Origin: a virus
Length of the DNA stretch: 62,440 nt
IMG/VR virus record: IMGVR_UViG_3300009026_000010
Location: 1 to 62,440 of that record
Direction: 5' to 3' (one strand)
Numbering within the stretch: the stretch's first letter is position 1; each line of letters begins with the position of its first letter. Positions 14,512 to 23,265 of this stretch are shown here, piece after piece. The position numbers and the translations under genes were made by a program. The notes below the pieces were generated by a model. It was not told the origin of the DNA and did not search any database. It saw only the letters and a list, made by a program, of their open reading frames with translations.

Positions 14512-16500
14512 ATGAGTAACTTCGCTCCTTTCGGCAAGCTGGTACAACGACAATTTGACTCAATGACTGGCGACAAACTGTTCCGTACTGTTCTTTCTGG
14601 TGATGAAATCTATGCAGCTTATCTGGCTTCATTCCCAGAAGGCACCAATCCTATATTCCGCGAACGTACTGAACATGACTGCACTACTTGCCGCAATTTT
14701 ATCAAGAATCTCGGCGGCGTAGTTACTATTACCCCGCAAAACACATTGACTACTGTGTGGGATGTCGAAGGAGCTGAATACCCTTACGATGTAGTAGCCA
14801 AAACTATGGGCGACTTGATTCGTAAGCAAGAAATCGCTTCGCGCTATTACTCAACAGAACGCAAGTATGGGGCTGAAAAGACAATCAGTGCCGTTGGTAG
14901 TGAAGTATGGCACCACTTCTGCGGCGACACAGGTGTACACCATGCTGGTGTCAACGCGCCTTCGATGATGGGGGCTTACAACAGCAGTGCTATCGTGTTC
15001 ACTAACACGCTTGAGAAGTTCACTACCAAAGCTGTTGCTATAGTACTCGACTTGATTGGCAGCAACAGCCTCTATCGAGGTATTGAATTCGAAGCTGGCG
15101 TGTTTGGTCTGAGCCACCTACTTATGGCATACCAAACGCTTCAAACTGCTGAAGAACGCCACAACTTCATCTGGGTAAATGCGGACAAACCCGGTGCGCG
15201 TGTCAAAAACACAGCCATCGGTACTCTGATCGAAGATTTGTCTGAAGGAGTAGAACTTGAAAAGGCAGTTAAGGCTTACGAAAGCAAAGTAGCTCCTGCC
15301 AACTACAAGCGGCCGACAGCACTTATCACTCCTCGTATGATCGAAGATGCTGTCAAAACTATCCGTGACCTTGGCCACGAAGACGCTCTTCAACGTCGTC
15401 ACGCTACGCTTGAAGACATCAGCGTAAACGACATCCTGTGGGTAAACAATGAATCTGCTACGCAGATGAAAGACTCACTCAAAGACCTTCTGAATACAGC
15501 AGTAGTACCCAAGCCTGTCAAAAATCAAGAAGCCAAGCCTGTCAGCATGGAAGATTTTCTTGAAAAAGTTCTCCCTACTGCCAGCAAGGTAGAGGTCTTG
15601 TTTGAAGGTAATAAACAATCAAACCTCATGTCTATTACAGCTCCTGTTCACCAAAATTCTGGCCAGCTGTTCAAATGGCACAATAACTTTGCTTGGTCTT
15701 ACAAAGGTAACGTCACTGACGCCTTTGTCGAACGTGTGAAACGTGAAGGTGGCAAAGTCGAAGGCGCTATGCGTGCTTCTCTCATCTGGTATAACCGCGA
15801 TGATTTGGACATTCATGCCCACACGCCGAAAGGACATATTGCTTATTTCGACCGAACAAAAGGTTCAGGACGACTAGACATCGACGCCAACGGTAGTAAT
15901 GGCATGATGGACGAACCAGTCGAAAACATTGTGTGGTCAAAACTGGAAGACGGCGATTACCAAATCGACATCAATCAGTACAGTTGTCGTTCCCGTTCTG
16001 ACGTAGGTTTTGCTCTACAACTGGTAGTGAAAGGTGATATCTATGAAGTCTCTTACCCCAAAGCACTACAAGGCACAATAAGGGTAGCAACTTACACAAT
16101 CAAGAAAGGTGAGCTTACCAATCTCAAGTTCCATAAAGATGTACAAGTAAGCTCTTCAAAACAAAATGTTTGGGGTATCGACACCAATACTTTCGTTCCT
16201 GTGAACTTTGTCACTGTCAGCCCGAACCATTGGGACGGCAAAGCTATCGGCAACAAGCATTGGTTCTTCATCCTTGATGAGTGTGTGTCTGACGAACCAA
16301 CACGCGGTATCTACAACGAATACCTCAAGCCAGAACTCGAAACACACCGCAAAGTGTTCGAAGTACTGGGTGAAAAAACCAAATGTCCTATGAGCAACAA
16401 GCAGCTCAGCGGTCTTGGCTTCTCTTCTACCAAGCACGACACTGTAACGCTCCGTGTCGTAGTTGGTAACGAACAAGTTCTCTACAACGTCGCTATTTAA
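14512..16500 (+). CDS. 662-aa protein with a DUF2135/YfaP-like domain
   Basis: Residues about 425-490 read D-D-L-D-I-H-A-x-T-P-x-G, then G-R-L-D-I-D-A-N-G and P-V-E-N-I-V-W, the pattern of the DUF2135 (YfaP) domain. That domain often accompanies von Willebrand factor A modules and AAA+ ATPases. The N-terminal 400 residues are not recognised. A C-D-x-T-T-C pair occurs near residue 55. Strong SD (CAGGAAAAA). With the 475-aa AAA+ protein and the coiled-coil gene downstream it could form a MoxR/VWA-like partnership; that is speculative. Confidence 0.75.
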   Translation: MSNFAPFGKLVQRQFDSMTGDKLFRTVLSGDEIYAAYLASFPEGTNPIFRERTEHDCTTCRNFIKNLGGVVTITPQNTLTTVWDVEGAEYPYDVVAKTMGDLIRKQEIASRYYSTERKYGAEKTISAVGSEVWHHFCGDTGVHHAGVNAPSMMGAYNSSAIVFTNTLEKFTTKAVAIVLDLIGSNSLYRGIEFEAGVFGLSHLLMAYQTLQTAEERHNFIWVNADKPGARVKNTAIGTLIEDLSEGVELEKAVKAYESKVAPANYKRPTALITPRMIEDAVKTIRDLGHEDALQRRHATLEDISVNDILWVNNESATQMKDSLKDLLNTAVVPKPVKNQEAKPVSMEDFLEKVLPTASKVEVLFEGNKQSNLMSITAPVHQNSGQLFKWHNNFAWSYKGNVTDAFVERVKREGGKVEGAMRASLIWYNRDDLDIHAHTPKGHIAYFDRTKGSGRLDIDANGSNGMMDEPVENIVWSKLEDGDYQIDINQYSCRSRSDVGFALQLVVKGDIYEVSYPKALQGTIRVATYTIKKGELTNLKFHKDVQVSSSKQNVWGIDTNTFVPVNFVTVSPNHWDGKAIGNKHWFFILDECVSDEPTRGIYNEYLKPELETHRKVFEVLGEKTKCPMSNKQLSGLGFSSTKHDTVTLRVVVGNEQVLYNVAI

Positions 16501-16511
16501 GGAAAAAACTG

Positions 16512-16919
16512 ATGAACATTTTCGAACGTGGTACTCGTGAAAACTCCTTGTTTCCTTCTGTGAAAGGCGACCTGACTATCCAGCAACTCTGGAATCTGCC
16601 ATTGGAATCAAAAAGCAATTTCAGCTTGGATTACATAGCCATCACAGTGAACGATGAACTGGAAAAGCTTCACGAACGCAGTTTTGTATCTACTCGTGCT
16701 AACCCGGCCAAGGCTACTTTGGAACTGAAGCTGGAAATCCTCAAGCACATCATTGCAGTACGCCAAGCCGAAAACCAAGCCAAGCTGGATGCTCAGAAAT
16801 TGGCTGGCGAACGTGAACGTTTGCAAGGCTTGTTGGAAAAGAAAAAAGACGAAGTGTTGGGTTCTTTGTCTATCGAAGAATTGGAGTCTCGTCTGCAACA
16901 GCTTGGAGGTAAACAGTAA
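16512..16919 (+). CDS. coiled-coil protein, 135 aa
   Basis: Strong SD (AAGGAAAAAAC). The N-terminal half contains a globular segment and the rest (about 55-130) is a long heptad-rich helix. Its stop overlaps the next gene's ATG (TAATG at 16917). It lies directly after the DUF2135 gene and may be its partner. Confidence 0.7.
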   Translation: MNIFERGTRENSLFPSVKGDLTIQQLWNLPLESKSNFSLDYIAITVNDELEKLHERSFVSTRANPAKATLELKLEILKHIIAVRQAENQAKLDAQKLAGERERLQGLLEKKKDEVLGSLSIEELESRLQQLGGKQ

Positions 16920-17398
16920 TGTTTGCTACTCCGCTTACTGGGAATGAATGGTTCGTTTTTTGCTTAGTTGTTGGATTTTTTCTCGCGGTAGCGTGGATTT
17001 TTTTATGCTTCTTGGGTAATTGCTACGTCCGTATATTCCATTGGATAGACGATGGCGAATCCCCTATAAAGCATAATCCGATAGAAGCTTTTGTTATGAA
17101 AATACTGGGATACAAGAGCTTACCTTCTAGAAACCTGTGGAAGTATGTAAGAACTGGAACAGAAGGTAATGACTATGATATTGACGAATATAGCTCAGAC
17201 GGCGGTGCTGCGTGGGGCGTGCCATCGCTTATCCTATTTTTTTCACCTCTGGTCATATATTTGACCGTGATCTTATATCCTGTAGCAATCACGTTATTTG
17301 TAATTTTCGTTTTTGCTTACATGGCACGATTCGCTCGTCGTCACCACAAGCTATTCCAGAAGCATCTTAAAGACCCAGAGGCACACAAACGTGATTGA
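16919..17398 (+). CDS. membrane protein, 159 aa
   Basis: It starts in the TAATG overlap. Hydrophobic segments at about residues 8-32 and 100-137 (probably two helices in the second block) flank a soluble loop with an acidic patch. The C-terminus is basic. No signal-peptidase site. No family recognised; probably inner membrane. Confidence 0.7.
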   Translation: MFATPLTGNEWFVFCLVVGFFLAVAWIFLCFLGNCYVRIFHWIDDGESPIKHNPIEAFVMKILGYKSLPSRNLWKYVRTGTEGNDYDIDEYSSDGGAAWGVPSLILFFSPLVIYLTVILYPVAITLFVIFVFAYMARFARRHHKLFQKHLKDPEAHKRD

Positions 17399-17606
17399 CT
17401 CAGAGATTAGCGAAGAACAACTGCGCGCTCTTCTGAAGGAATATATCAAGGATAATTACAAAACTCAGAACGAGTTTGCCAGAGCAACGAACTGTAGTCG
17501 GGCATACGTTTCTGCTGTGTTGTATGGAAAAAGCAGAATGCCTCCTAGCTGGGCAAAATTAGTAGGTTACACATGCCGAAAGATAATCCTGCCGATCAAG
17601 AAGTAG
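17391..17606 (+). CDS. Cro/XRE-like helix-turn-helix protein, 71 aa
   Basis: GTG 17391 has GAGG at 9-nt spacing; the longer upstream frame runs through the previous gene. Residues about 22-55 give a Cro-like helix-turn-helix (T-Q-N-E-F-A-R-A, then C-S-R-A-Y-V-S-A-V-L-Y-G-K). It likely binds operator DNA as a small repressor. With no integrase in the window, an early-gene switch is more likely than lysogeny control. Confidence 0.65.
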   Translation: MIDSEISEEQLRALLKEYIKDNYKTQNEFARATNCSRAYVSAVLYGKSRMPPSWAKLVGYTCRKIILPIKK

Positions 17607-17878
17607 ATACTCTTGTCGAGCGTCTGCGTATGGAAGCTCAGCTCCATGCGCAAGAAGCTCGAACAGCCAACGCTACAATAGCTGAAATCTATCAGACCAT
17701 CTCGAATTATAGAGGCGAGCCGGGTAACTGGAATGGTGCTATTCCTGTGAGCAATTTCGTAGTTGAAGTACTCCAGCTTCTACGCGATGCACGCAACGCT
17801 TTGTCTGGTAACGAGAAAACTGAACAGCTCAGACGTGCTATCGAGATACAATCCTTTCTGGACAAATTTGGCGCTTGA
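17573..17878 (+). CDS. helical protein, 101 aa, unknown
   Basis: It overlaps the end of the HTH gene by 34 bases. Predicted helical with a central G-E-P-G-N-W element. No recognised family. The 99-bp gap to the primase gene has no clear promoter; it contains only a 12-codon frame that I do not call. Confidence 0.55.
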   Translation: MPKDNPADQEVDTLVERLRMEAQLHAQEARTANATIAEIYQTISNYRGEPGNWNGAIPVSNFVVEVLQLLRDARNALSGNEKTEQLRRAIEIQSFLDKFGA

Positions 17879-17977
17879 CACAATATCTTGTGGATTGAAA
17901 AAAGATTTGACCGAACGCTCTGAGCAGGTCAATCATGGTCGTCACCCCCACAGAAAAAACAAAGAGCGTTTAGCCTT

Positions 17978-20344
17978 ATGGAAATCGTATTCCTCAGTGC
18001 TGAGGTTCCGCTTACAAAGACCTACCGTCAGCGTAGGGATCGCATTGAAAAGACGTCATACCCGCTTGTAGACTGCTTCACAAGCCATACCGAACAAGTC
18101 GATACTATCTCAGATTTCTTCACAGCGATAGGCAAACACGCTGCTTTAGGCCATTGTCTATTGAAAGGAACTATTACCGCTGCGCTTGTTGATGAGTCAC
18201 GAGCGGGTGCTACAGATCGGAATGGCCATACTGAGTGGGTGTGTCTGGACGTCGATGGTGTGGATATTGAATCCCCCGACGACTTTATGAACGCCCTCGG
18301 TCTTGGCAATCTCAGCTACATTGTGCAGTACAGCTCCAGCCACGGCATCAGTGACGATTTGCTGCACTGCCATATTTTTGTGATGCTGGAAAAACCATTC
18401 TCTGCCCCTTTGCTCAAGCAATGGCTCATTGATGTTAACTTCAACGTGCCGTTGTTGAACGCTCAGTTTAGCTTGTCTCCAAGCCAGAACTTTCTGTCTT
18501 GGCCACTGGACATTACTACTTGCCAAAACGACAAGCTCTTGTACATAGCACCACCGATTCTGGTAGGAATCGAAGACCCCCTTGGACCTGACCGCTTCCA
18601 ACTTGTACGCAAGAAAAGCGACCGACTACGTTTACCAGCCAACATCAGTTCAGTATCTGCTAACAGGCAGCGAATAGACGAAAAGATCAACGAGCTACGA
18701 CTTGGGCTGCAGTTACCCAAGCGCAAAGCCAGTAAGTACTCAAATGCTGGTCCTATCGAATATCAGACCAACCCTGACCAGTGTACTGTCACCGGCATTA
18801 AACAAGATCGTGGCTATGTATATTTGAATTTGAATGGCGGCGATTCATGGGGTTACTACCACCCCGAAGATCGTTTCGACTTCATCTACAACTTCAAAGG
18901 CGAGCCTACTTACCGCACCAAAGACCTCATCCCTGACTACTGGAATGATTGTGCCAAGGAAGTAGAACGCCAAGAAGATGCGGGAGTAATCACTACTCAC
19001 TTTGCTTTCCGTGACTTCAATTCAGCCAAGTACTACAACGGGTATTATGACCCGCAGAATCGTGAGGTATACATTGCTCAGGCAGCGTCCGAGAAGCAAC
19101 TCAATGATTACATGAGTGCCAATGGCCGAGTTATGCCTCCGGCAGTTCCAATTTGGTGTATGGAGTTTCTGCCGAACGAACCTTTCGTCATAAGGAAATG
19201 CCCAGATAAGCGGGGGTGGTCGGCACAGCTTAATACCTTCACGCCTTCGATCTATTTACAGCAAGAGCCGAAGAAGACAGCCAAGATTCCGCCTATTATC
19301 GAGCGTGTTATACGCCATGCTCTTGGTGGTAGCGACATGGTATTCGATGCTTTCATCAACTGGCTTGCTGTAGCTGTCCAAGACCGGAAAGCAATCGGTA
19401 CTGCTTGGCTGCTGTCAGGTATTCCCGGTACAGGTAAAGGTCTGTTGTGCCACAAAATTCTGAAACCGATGATGGGCCACAACTATGTTGTCCAGCGCCG
19501 GATGGATGAACTTGATGATAAGTTCAATGACTACCTTGAAGAATGTCTATTCTTCTTTGTCGATGAAGTAGAGCTTCCAGAAATGAAGAACTCGAACGTC
19601 ATCGAAGCCAAGATCAAAAACCTTATCACTGAAGAGACAATCAGCTTACGGGGTATGCACAGGGCTTCACGTACTGTACCTAACCACGTCAACTGGATAT
19701 TGTCTTCTAACATGTCTGACCCGTTGACCATCACAAACTCAGATCGCCGCTTTAACGTGGCTGATTACCAGCCTCAGAAACTCAAGATCACAGAAGCTGA
19801 GATTGCTCAGATTGAAAAAGAGCTGCAAAGCTTCTGTGATTATCTTCGTGTATTCAAAGCGAACCGTGACAAAGCGCGTGAAGTAATTTTGACTGCACAA
19901 CGCGAACGCCTTATCCATATCAGCACCACTACTATCGACCTTGCTGCTCAGGCTGTCCTGACTGGCAATCTGCAGTACTTCTTTGACGAATTGCCTACAG
20001 GTAACGTCAAGTACATCAACCCACGACAGCAAATGAAGTTGGGTCTGTATAAAGAGGTACTTGGCGATATCCTTCGTGAACCAAATGTGGGGGCTATAGG
20101 ACGTGACGCTTTACACGTTCTGTTTGACTACCTAATTCCTGAGTCGCCTACCAGTGGTAATAAATTCACAAGCATGCTCAAACACCACGGGCTGCATGTG
20201 TCTCCATGCCGCGTAGCTGGAAGCGCTGGTATTGTACGAGGTGTACCTACCCAATGGGTTATCAACGACCGGATGTATGAGACACTGGAACTTGATAAAT
20301 CAGGCATACCACTGTCTAAAGCGATAGGGAAAAAACAAGTATGA
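17978..20344 (+). CDS. replicative primase-helicase (PrimPol + SF3)
   Basis: A 788-aa bifunctional protein. Residues 85-135 show the PrimPol-like D-x-D (D91, D93), S-S-x-H-G (119-123) and H-C-H-I-F elements. Residues about 475-600 give a D5/P4-type superfamily 3 helicase: Walker A G-I-P-G-T-G-K-G (481-488), Walker B F-F-F-V-D-E (about 527-532), motif C I-L-S-S-N and D-R-R-F-N-V. It would open the origin, prime and unwind. Its stop overlaps the next gene. It is the natural partner of the two iteron modules. Confidence 0.88.
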   Translation: MEIVFLSAEVPLTKTYRQRRDRIEKTSYPLVDCFTSHTEQVDTISDFFTAIGKHAALGHCLLKGTITAALVDESRAGATDRNGHTEWVCLDVDGVDIESPDDFMNALGLGNLSYIVQYSSSHGISDDLLHCHIFVMLEKPFSAPLLKQWLIDVNFNVPLLNAQFSLSPSQNFLSWPLDITTCQNDKLLYIAPPILVGIEDPLGPDRFQLVRKKSDRLRLPANISSVSANRQRIDEKINELRLGLQLPKRKASKYSNAGPIEYQTNPDQCTVTGIKQDRGYVYLNLNGGDSWGYYHPEDRFDFIYNFKGEPTYRTKDLIPDYWNDCAKEVERQEDAGVITTHFAFRDFNSAKYYNGYYDPQNREVYIAQAASEKQLNDYMSANGRVMPPAVPIWCMEFLPNEPFVIRKCPDKRGWSAQLNTFTPSIYLQQEPKKTAKIPPIIERVIRHALGGSDMVFDAFINWLAVAVQDRKAIGTAWLLSGIPGTGKGLLCHKILKPMMGHNYVVQRRMDELDDKFNDYLEECLFFFVDEVELPEMKNSNVIEAKIKNLITEETISLRGMHRASRTVPNHVNWILSSNMSDPLTITNSDRRFNVADYQPQKLKITEAEIAQIEKELQSFCDYLRVFKANRDKAREVILTAQRERLIHISTTTIDLAAQAVLTGNLQYFFDELPTGNVKYINPRQQMKLGLYKEVLGDILREPNVGAIGRDALHVLFDYLIPESPTSGNKFTSMLKHHGLHVSPCRVAGSAGIVRGVPTQWVINDRMYETLELDKSGIPLSKAIGKKQV

Positions 20345-21105
20345 ATAACGAAGAAGATCGCCTCATACCTTGGTCGATTTCCATGCTCCATGTCTACGAG
20401 ACGTGTCCTCTGTACTTCAAGAATAAATATATTCTTCGTATACCAGAGCCTGAGCGTCCATTACCGAAGGGAAAGACTGAGCACGCCAACGACCGAGGGG
20501 GGCGCATACACACTGCCTGCGAAGATTACGTCAAAGGTGAGCGTATTGAGTTCCCCGAAGAAGCTGAAGACTTTGAAGAAGATATTGAAGACCTTCGGAA
20601 TCTGTATGACCAAGGCTTGGTTATGCTTGAGCATGACTGGTGTTTTGACTCTGAATGGATACCTTGTGCTCGGAAAGAACGTGACAGTATATTCATCGTC
20701 GACGTAGCTGCGTGGATCGTACCCAACGAATGGTTGCTGATTATTGACTACAAAACTGGTAGTCCATATCCAGTCAAACACATGGACCAGATGCAAGGCT
20801 ACGCGCTTGGGGCATACAAGAAGTTTCCTGACCTCAAGCAAGTCACTACTGAGCTGTGGTATCTGGACAAGAATGACATTTCTACTTCTACATTCAAACC
20901 ACAAGCTGCCAGAGCTATCCAGAACACATTAGAAAAGCGTGTAGCACGTATGCGTGCTGACACTGAGTTTAAGCCTGCATCACACCAGTATGCTTGTAGG
21001 TTCTGTCCTTATAAAAATGATTGTGAGTTTTTCGAGTCGGGAGTGAAGAAGAAAGCACGCCCGCCATCATCCATAAACGCATGGAATACAGGGTGGAAAA
21101 TATAA
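20341..21105 (+). CDS. Cas4/RecB-like PD-(D/E)XK nuclease
   Basis: 254 aa with H57 in G-R-I-H-T, D121 in I-V-D-V, D136-x-K138 in I-I-D-Y-K-T-G, and Q-M-Q-G-Y, the order of a RecB-family nuclease. A Cys near the N-terminus (C22) and a C-R-F-C-x5-C cluster near residue 225 suggest the Fe-S cluster of Cas4/AddB-type exonucleases. No CRISPR array is present, so a replication or recombination 5'-exonuclease role is likely. Coupled to the primase gene. Confidence 0.85.
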   Translation: MNNEEDRLIPWSISMLHVYETCPLYFKNKYILRIPEPERPLPKGKTEHANDRGGRIHTACEDYVKGERIEFPEEAEDFEEDIEDLRNLYDQGLVMLEHDWCFDSEWIPCARKERDSIFIVDVAAWIVPNEWLLIIDYKTGSPYPVKHMDQMQGYALGAYKKFPDLKQVTTELWYLDKNDISTSTFKPQAARAIQNTLEKRVARMRADTEFKPASHQYACRFCPYKNDCEFFESGVKKKARPPSSINAWNTGWKI

Positions 21106-21168
21106 ATGCATGATCCACGACTTGAAGATTTCAAACGCCAAGCAAAACTGAAGGATACAAGCGAATGA
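21106..21168 (+). CDS. possible 20-aa microprotein
   Basis: An ATG directly after the Cas4-like stop opens a 20-codon charged frame that ends in an ATGA overlap with the gene at 21165. Spacing and overlap fit the local coupled style, but the frame is too short to judge by itself. Confidence 0.25.
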   Translation: MHDPRLEDFKRQAKLKDTSE

Positions 21169-21434
21169 GAAACTGGGAACGAGCGTCTGAAGTAGGTATG
21201 ACTCAAGAAAGCATTGAGCGCAGAGAAATGAATCGCCAGCGATCACTTGATCTTCTCGAAAAGCACTCCATTACTTTCGAGTCAAAGAATGATGGAGCGC
21301 ATTTAATTGTTACTCATAACAAACACGTCATTGATTTTTGGCCCGGTACTGGCAAGTTTATCCCACGCGGTACTACTAAGACCGGTCGTGGAGTTTTTAA
21401 CCTGTTGAATTACCTTGGGGTGGAGCATGCCTGA
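21165..21434 (+). CDS. small protein, 89 aa
   Basis: Helical N-terminus (Glu/Arg-rich, about 5-35) and a C-terminal part with alternating beta-like residues (F-E-S-K-N-D-G-A-H-L-I-V, F-W-P-G-T-G-K-F). That ending resembles short phage proteins encoded beside replication genes whose fold is a strand-rich single-domain unit. Function unknown. It overlaps the SEC-C gene by eight bases. Confidence 0.65.
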   Translation: MRNWERASEVGMTQESIERREMNRQRSLDLLEKHSITFESKNDGAHLIVTHNKHVIDFWPGTGKFIPRGTTKTGRGVFNLLNYLGVEHA

Positions 21435-21609
21435 AATGATGGTAATTGATGAGTTTGAAGACATTGATCGACGTTTTAGAAACGTACCATTCAGCACTAT
21501 TGTGCAGAAGAACTCATACCGTAACCGGCCGTGTTTGTGCGGCAGTGGCAAGAAGACAAAAGTATGTTGCTGGAACAAAATGGCTAAGAAAGGGCAGAAA
21601 ATTGATTAG
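21427..21609 (+). CDS. SEC-C zinc-motif protein, 60 aa
   Basis: ATG 21427 lies after GGTGGAG. The product ends in P-C-L-C-G-S-G-K-K-T-K-V-C-C-W, a SEC-C zinc motif as in the SecA C-terminus, here with CC instead of CH. In SecA the motif binds zinc and contacts SecB; isolated phage copies have no assigned role. It sits between nuclease and helicase genes. Confidence 0.7.
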   Translation: MPEMMVIDEFEDIDRRFRNVPFSTIVQKNSYRNRPCLCGSGKKTKVCCWNKMAKKGQKID

Positions 21610-21683
21610 TACCTTGGGCTGGGTTGAGAGTTTCTTGGCCGTATAGCCATCCGGACAGGGTGCTATTCAATTGGAGATAATGA

Positions 21684-23054
21684 ATGCCAAAAACAATTAA
21701 GTTCTACGATCACCAGCTTGAGACTATCGAACTGCGTGAGCGCTCAGAAATTGTGTTGGATTTGTCTGAACCCGGCACCGGCAAAACACTGGCACATGCC
21801 CAGCACTTTCTTGAGCACAGAAGCAAAGGGGGTGGGGCTGGGCTTATAGCTTGCCCTCTCTCGCTTGTGGGGTCTGTATGGCCTGTTGATATGGCTAAGC
21901 TCGACAGGGGTATAGACGTCAGCTGTGCATACGCAGCCAACCGTGCTGAAGCTTTCAAGCCCGGTCATGACCTCTATGTTACCAACTATGAGGGGTTAAA
22001 GTACGTCGAAGCCAACTGGAAGAAATTGAAGAAGGAACTGGGTATCGACTGGCTGCTGATCGACGAAGGTACAGCCATGAAGAACAAGGAAGCTCAACGC
22101 ACGAAAGCAGCGACCAAGATTGCCCGAGACATTGAATACAAAGCCATATTGAGCGGGACACTGGGTTCCAAATCCATTCTGGACTATTGGGCACCTATGA
22201 ACATTCTTGATCGCGGTAAACGGTTGGGGTCTGTTTATTCAGGCTACCGGTCTGCTGTATGCGTGCCTGTGCAAGTTGGCCCGTCAAGCAGTATGATCGA
22301 ATGGGTGCCACGCGACGGAGCATTTGACGCTGTAGCTGCACTGGTGGCCGATATTAGCATCAGGCACGAACTTGAAGCATGCCATGACATGCCGGGTATC
22401 GTGATGCATAACTTGCAGATTTCGTTACCCAAGAAGCTGCAGAAACTGTATGACCAAATGGCCAGAGAGCAAGCCATCATACTGGCCAAAGGCAAAATCA
22501 TCACAGCAGTCAACGGTGGAGTGGCTGCAAACAAGCTGCTTCAGATTGCTTCAGGCTCCATATACGACAATGACAAGCACGGCGAAATCCTTGATTTACA
22601 ACGTGCTGAAATCATCGCTGATTTGTGTGAAGAACGTGAGCATTCAATCATAGCGTTCTTGTGGCACCACCAACGAGATATGATCATCCACGCTCTTGTT
22701 AAACGCGGCCGACGAGTAGCCTACATTGATGGTACTGTGTCTGCATCCAAGCGCAACAAGATCGTTGAAGATTATCAGGCTGGGGTGTACGACGACATTC
22801 TTCTACACCCACAAGCTGCTGCACATGGCCTGACGCTTACCCGCGCTACTACAACGATATGGGCTTCGCCTACATACAACTACGAATGGTTCGACCAGCT
22901 CAACCGCCGTGCCTATCGTATTGGCCAGCTCAACCGCTGTGAAGTCATCGTCATTACAGCTCGCAACACATTGGACGAGCATGCTTACGCTGTCTGTACC
23001 GAAGATGGGGTGAATATGCGGGATATGTTCAACGCTATTGCAAACTACAGGTAA
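21684..23054 (+). CDS. SNF2-type superfamily 2 helicase/ATPase
   Basis: 456 aa. Walker A P-G-T-G-K-T (30-35), motif Ia region A-C-P-L-S-L-V, motif II D-E-G-T in place of DEAH (about 131-134), S-G-T motif III (about 158-160), then a C-terminal lobe with Y-I-D-G-T and motifs V/VI (A-x-H-G-L-T-L, Q-x-x-R-R-A-Y-R-I-G-Q). This is the Swi2/Snf2-like helicase typical of phage replication modules. It probably translocates on DNA and aids replication or recombination. Confidence 0.88.
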   Translation: MPKTIKFYDHQLETIELRERSEIVLDLSEPGTGKTLAHAQHFLEHRSKGGGAGLIACPLSLVGSVWPVDMAKLDRGIDVSCAYAANRAEAFKPGHDLYVTNYEGLKYVEANWKKLKKELGIDWLLIDEGTAMKNKEAQRTKAATKIARDIEYKAILSGTLGSKSILDYWAPMNILDRGKRLGSVYSGYRSAVCVPVQVGPSSSMIEWVPRDGAFDAVAALVADISIRHELEACHDMPGIVMHNLQISLPKKLQKLYDQMAREQAIILAKGKIITAVNGGVAANKLLQIASGSIYDNDKHGEILDLQRAEIIADLCEEREHSIIAFLWHHQRDMIIHALVKRGRRVAYIDGTVSASKRNKIVEDYQAGVYDDILLHPQAAAHGLTLTRATTTIWASPTYNYEWFDQLNRRAYRIGQLNRCEVIVITARNTLDEHAYAVCTEDGVNMRDMFNAIANYR

Positions 23055-23058
23055 CACC

Positions 23059-23265
23059 ATGCGAACTTGTGTATACGACAACCCTGCCACCATGCAGCGT
23101 GAATGCTGGCAAGACGGACATCTTCTGCATGTATATTCTTTTTTGGTGTTGGAGCCTTACGCAAAAAAATCTATACCATCTGAACATTTCTTTTTCGGTG
23201 CTAACGTAGGCCCATGGGACGAAAGCCAATTGATAGGAGACGCTAATGCGCGTAGCCCCGAGTAA
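23059..23265 (+). CDS. small protein, 68 aa, overlapping the polymerase gene
   Basis: ATG 23059 follows CAGG. It overlaps the polymerase start (23246) by 20 bases in another frame. It contains two Cys and a central hydrophobic strand. No family recognised. Confidence 0.5.
   Translation: MRTCVYDNPATMQRECWQDGHLLHVYSFLVLEPYAKKSIPSEHFFFGANVGPWDESQLIGDANARSPE

Noticed and set aside
17935-17973. A 12-codon frame before the primase gene
   Set aside because: Too short and without a good ribosome site to be supported; a leader peptide cannot be excluded.
20341-21105. Cas4 as part of a CRISPR system
   Set aside because: No other cas gene or array is present, and the gene sits inside a replication operon, so a phage RecB/Cas4-like nuclease is the better reading.
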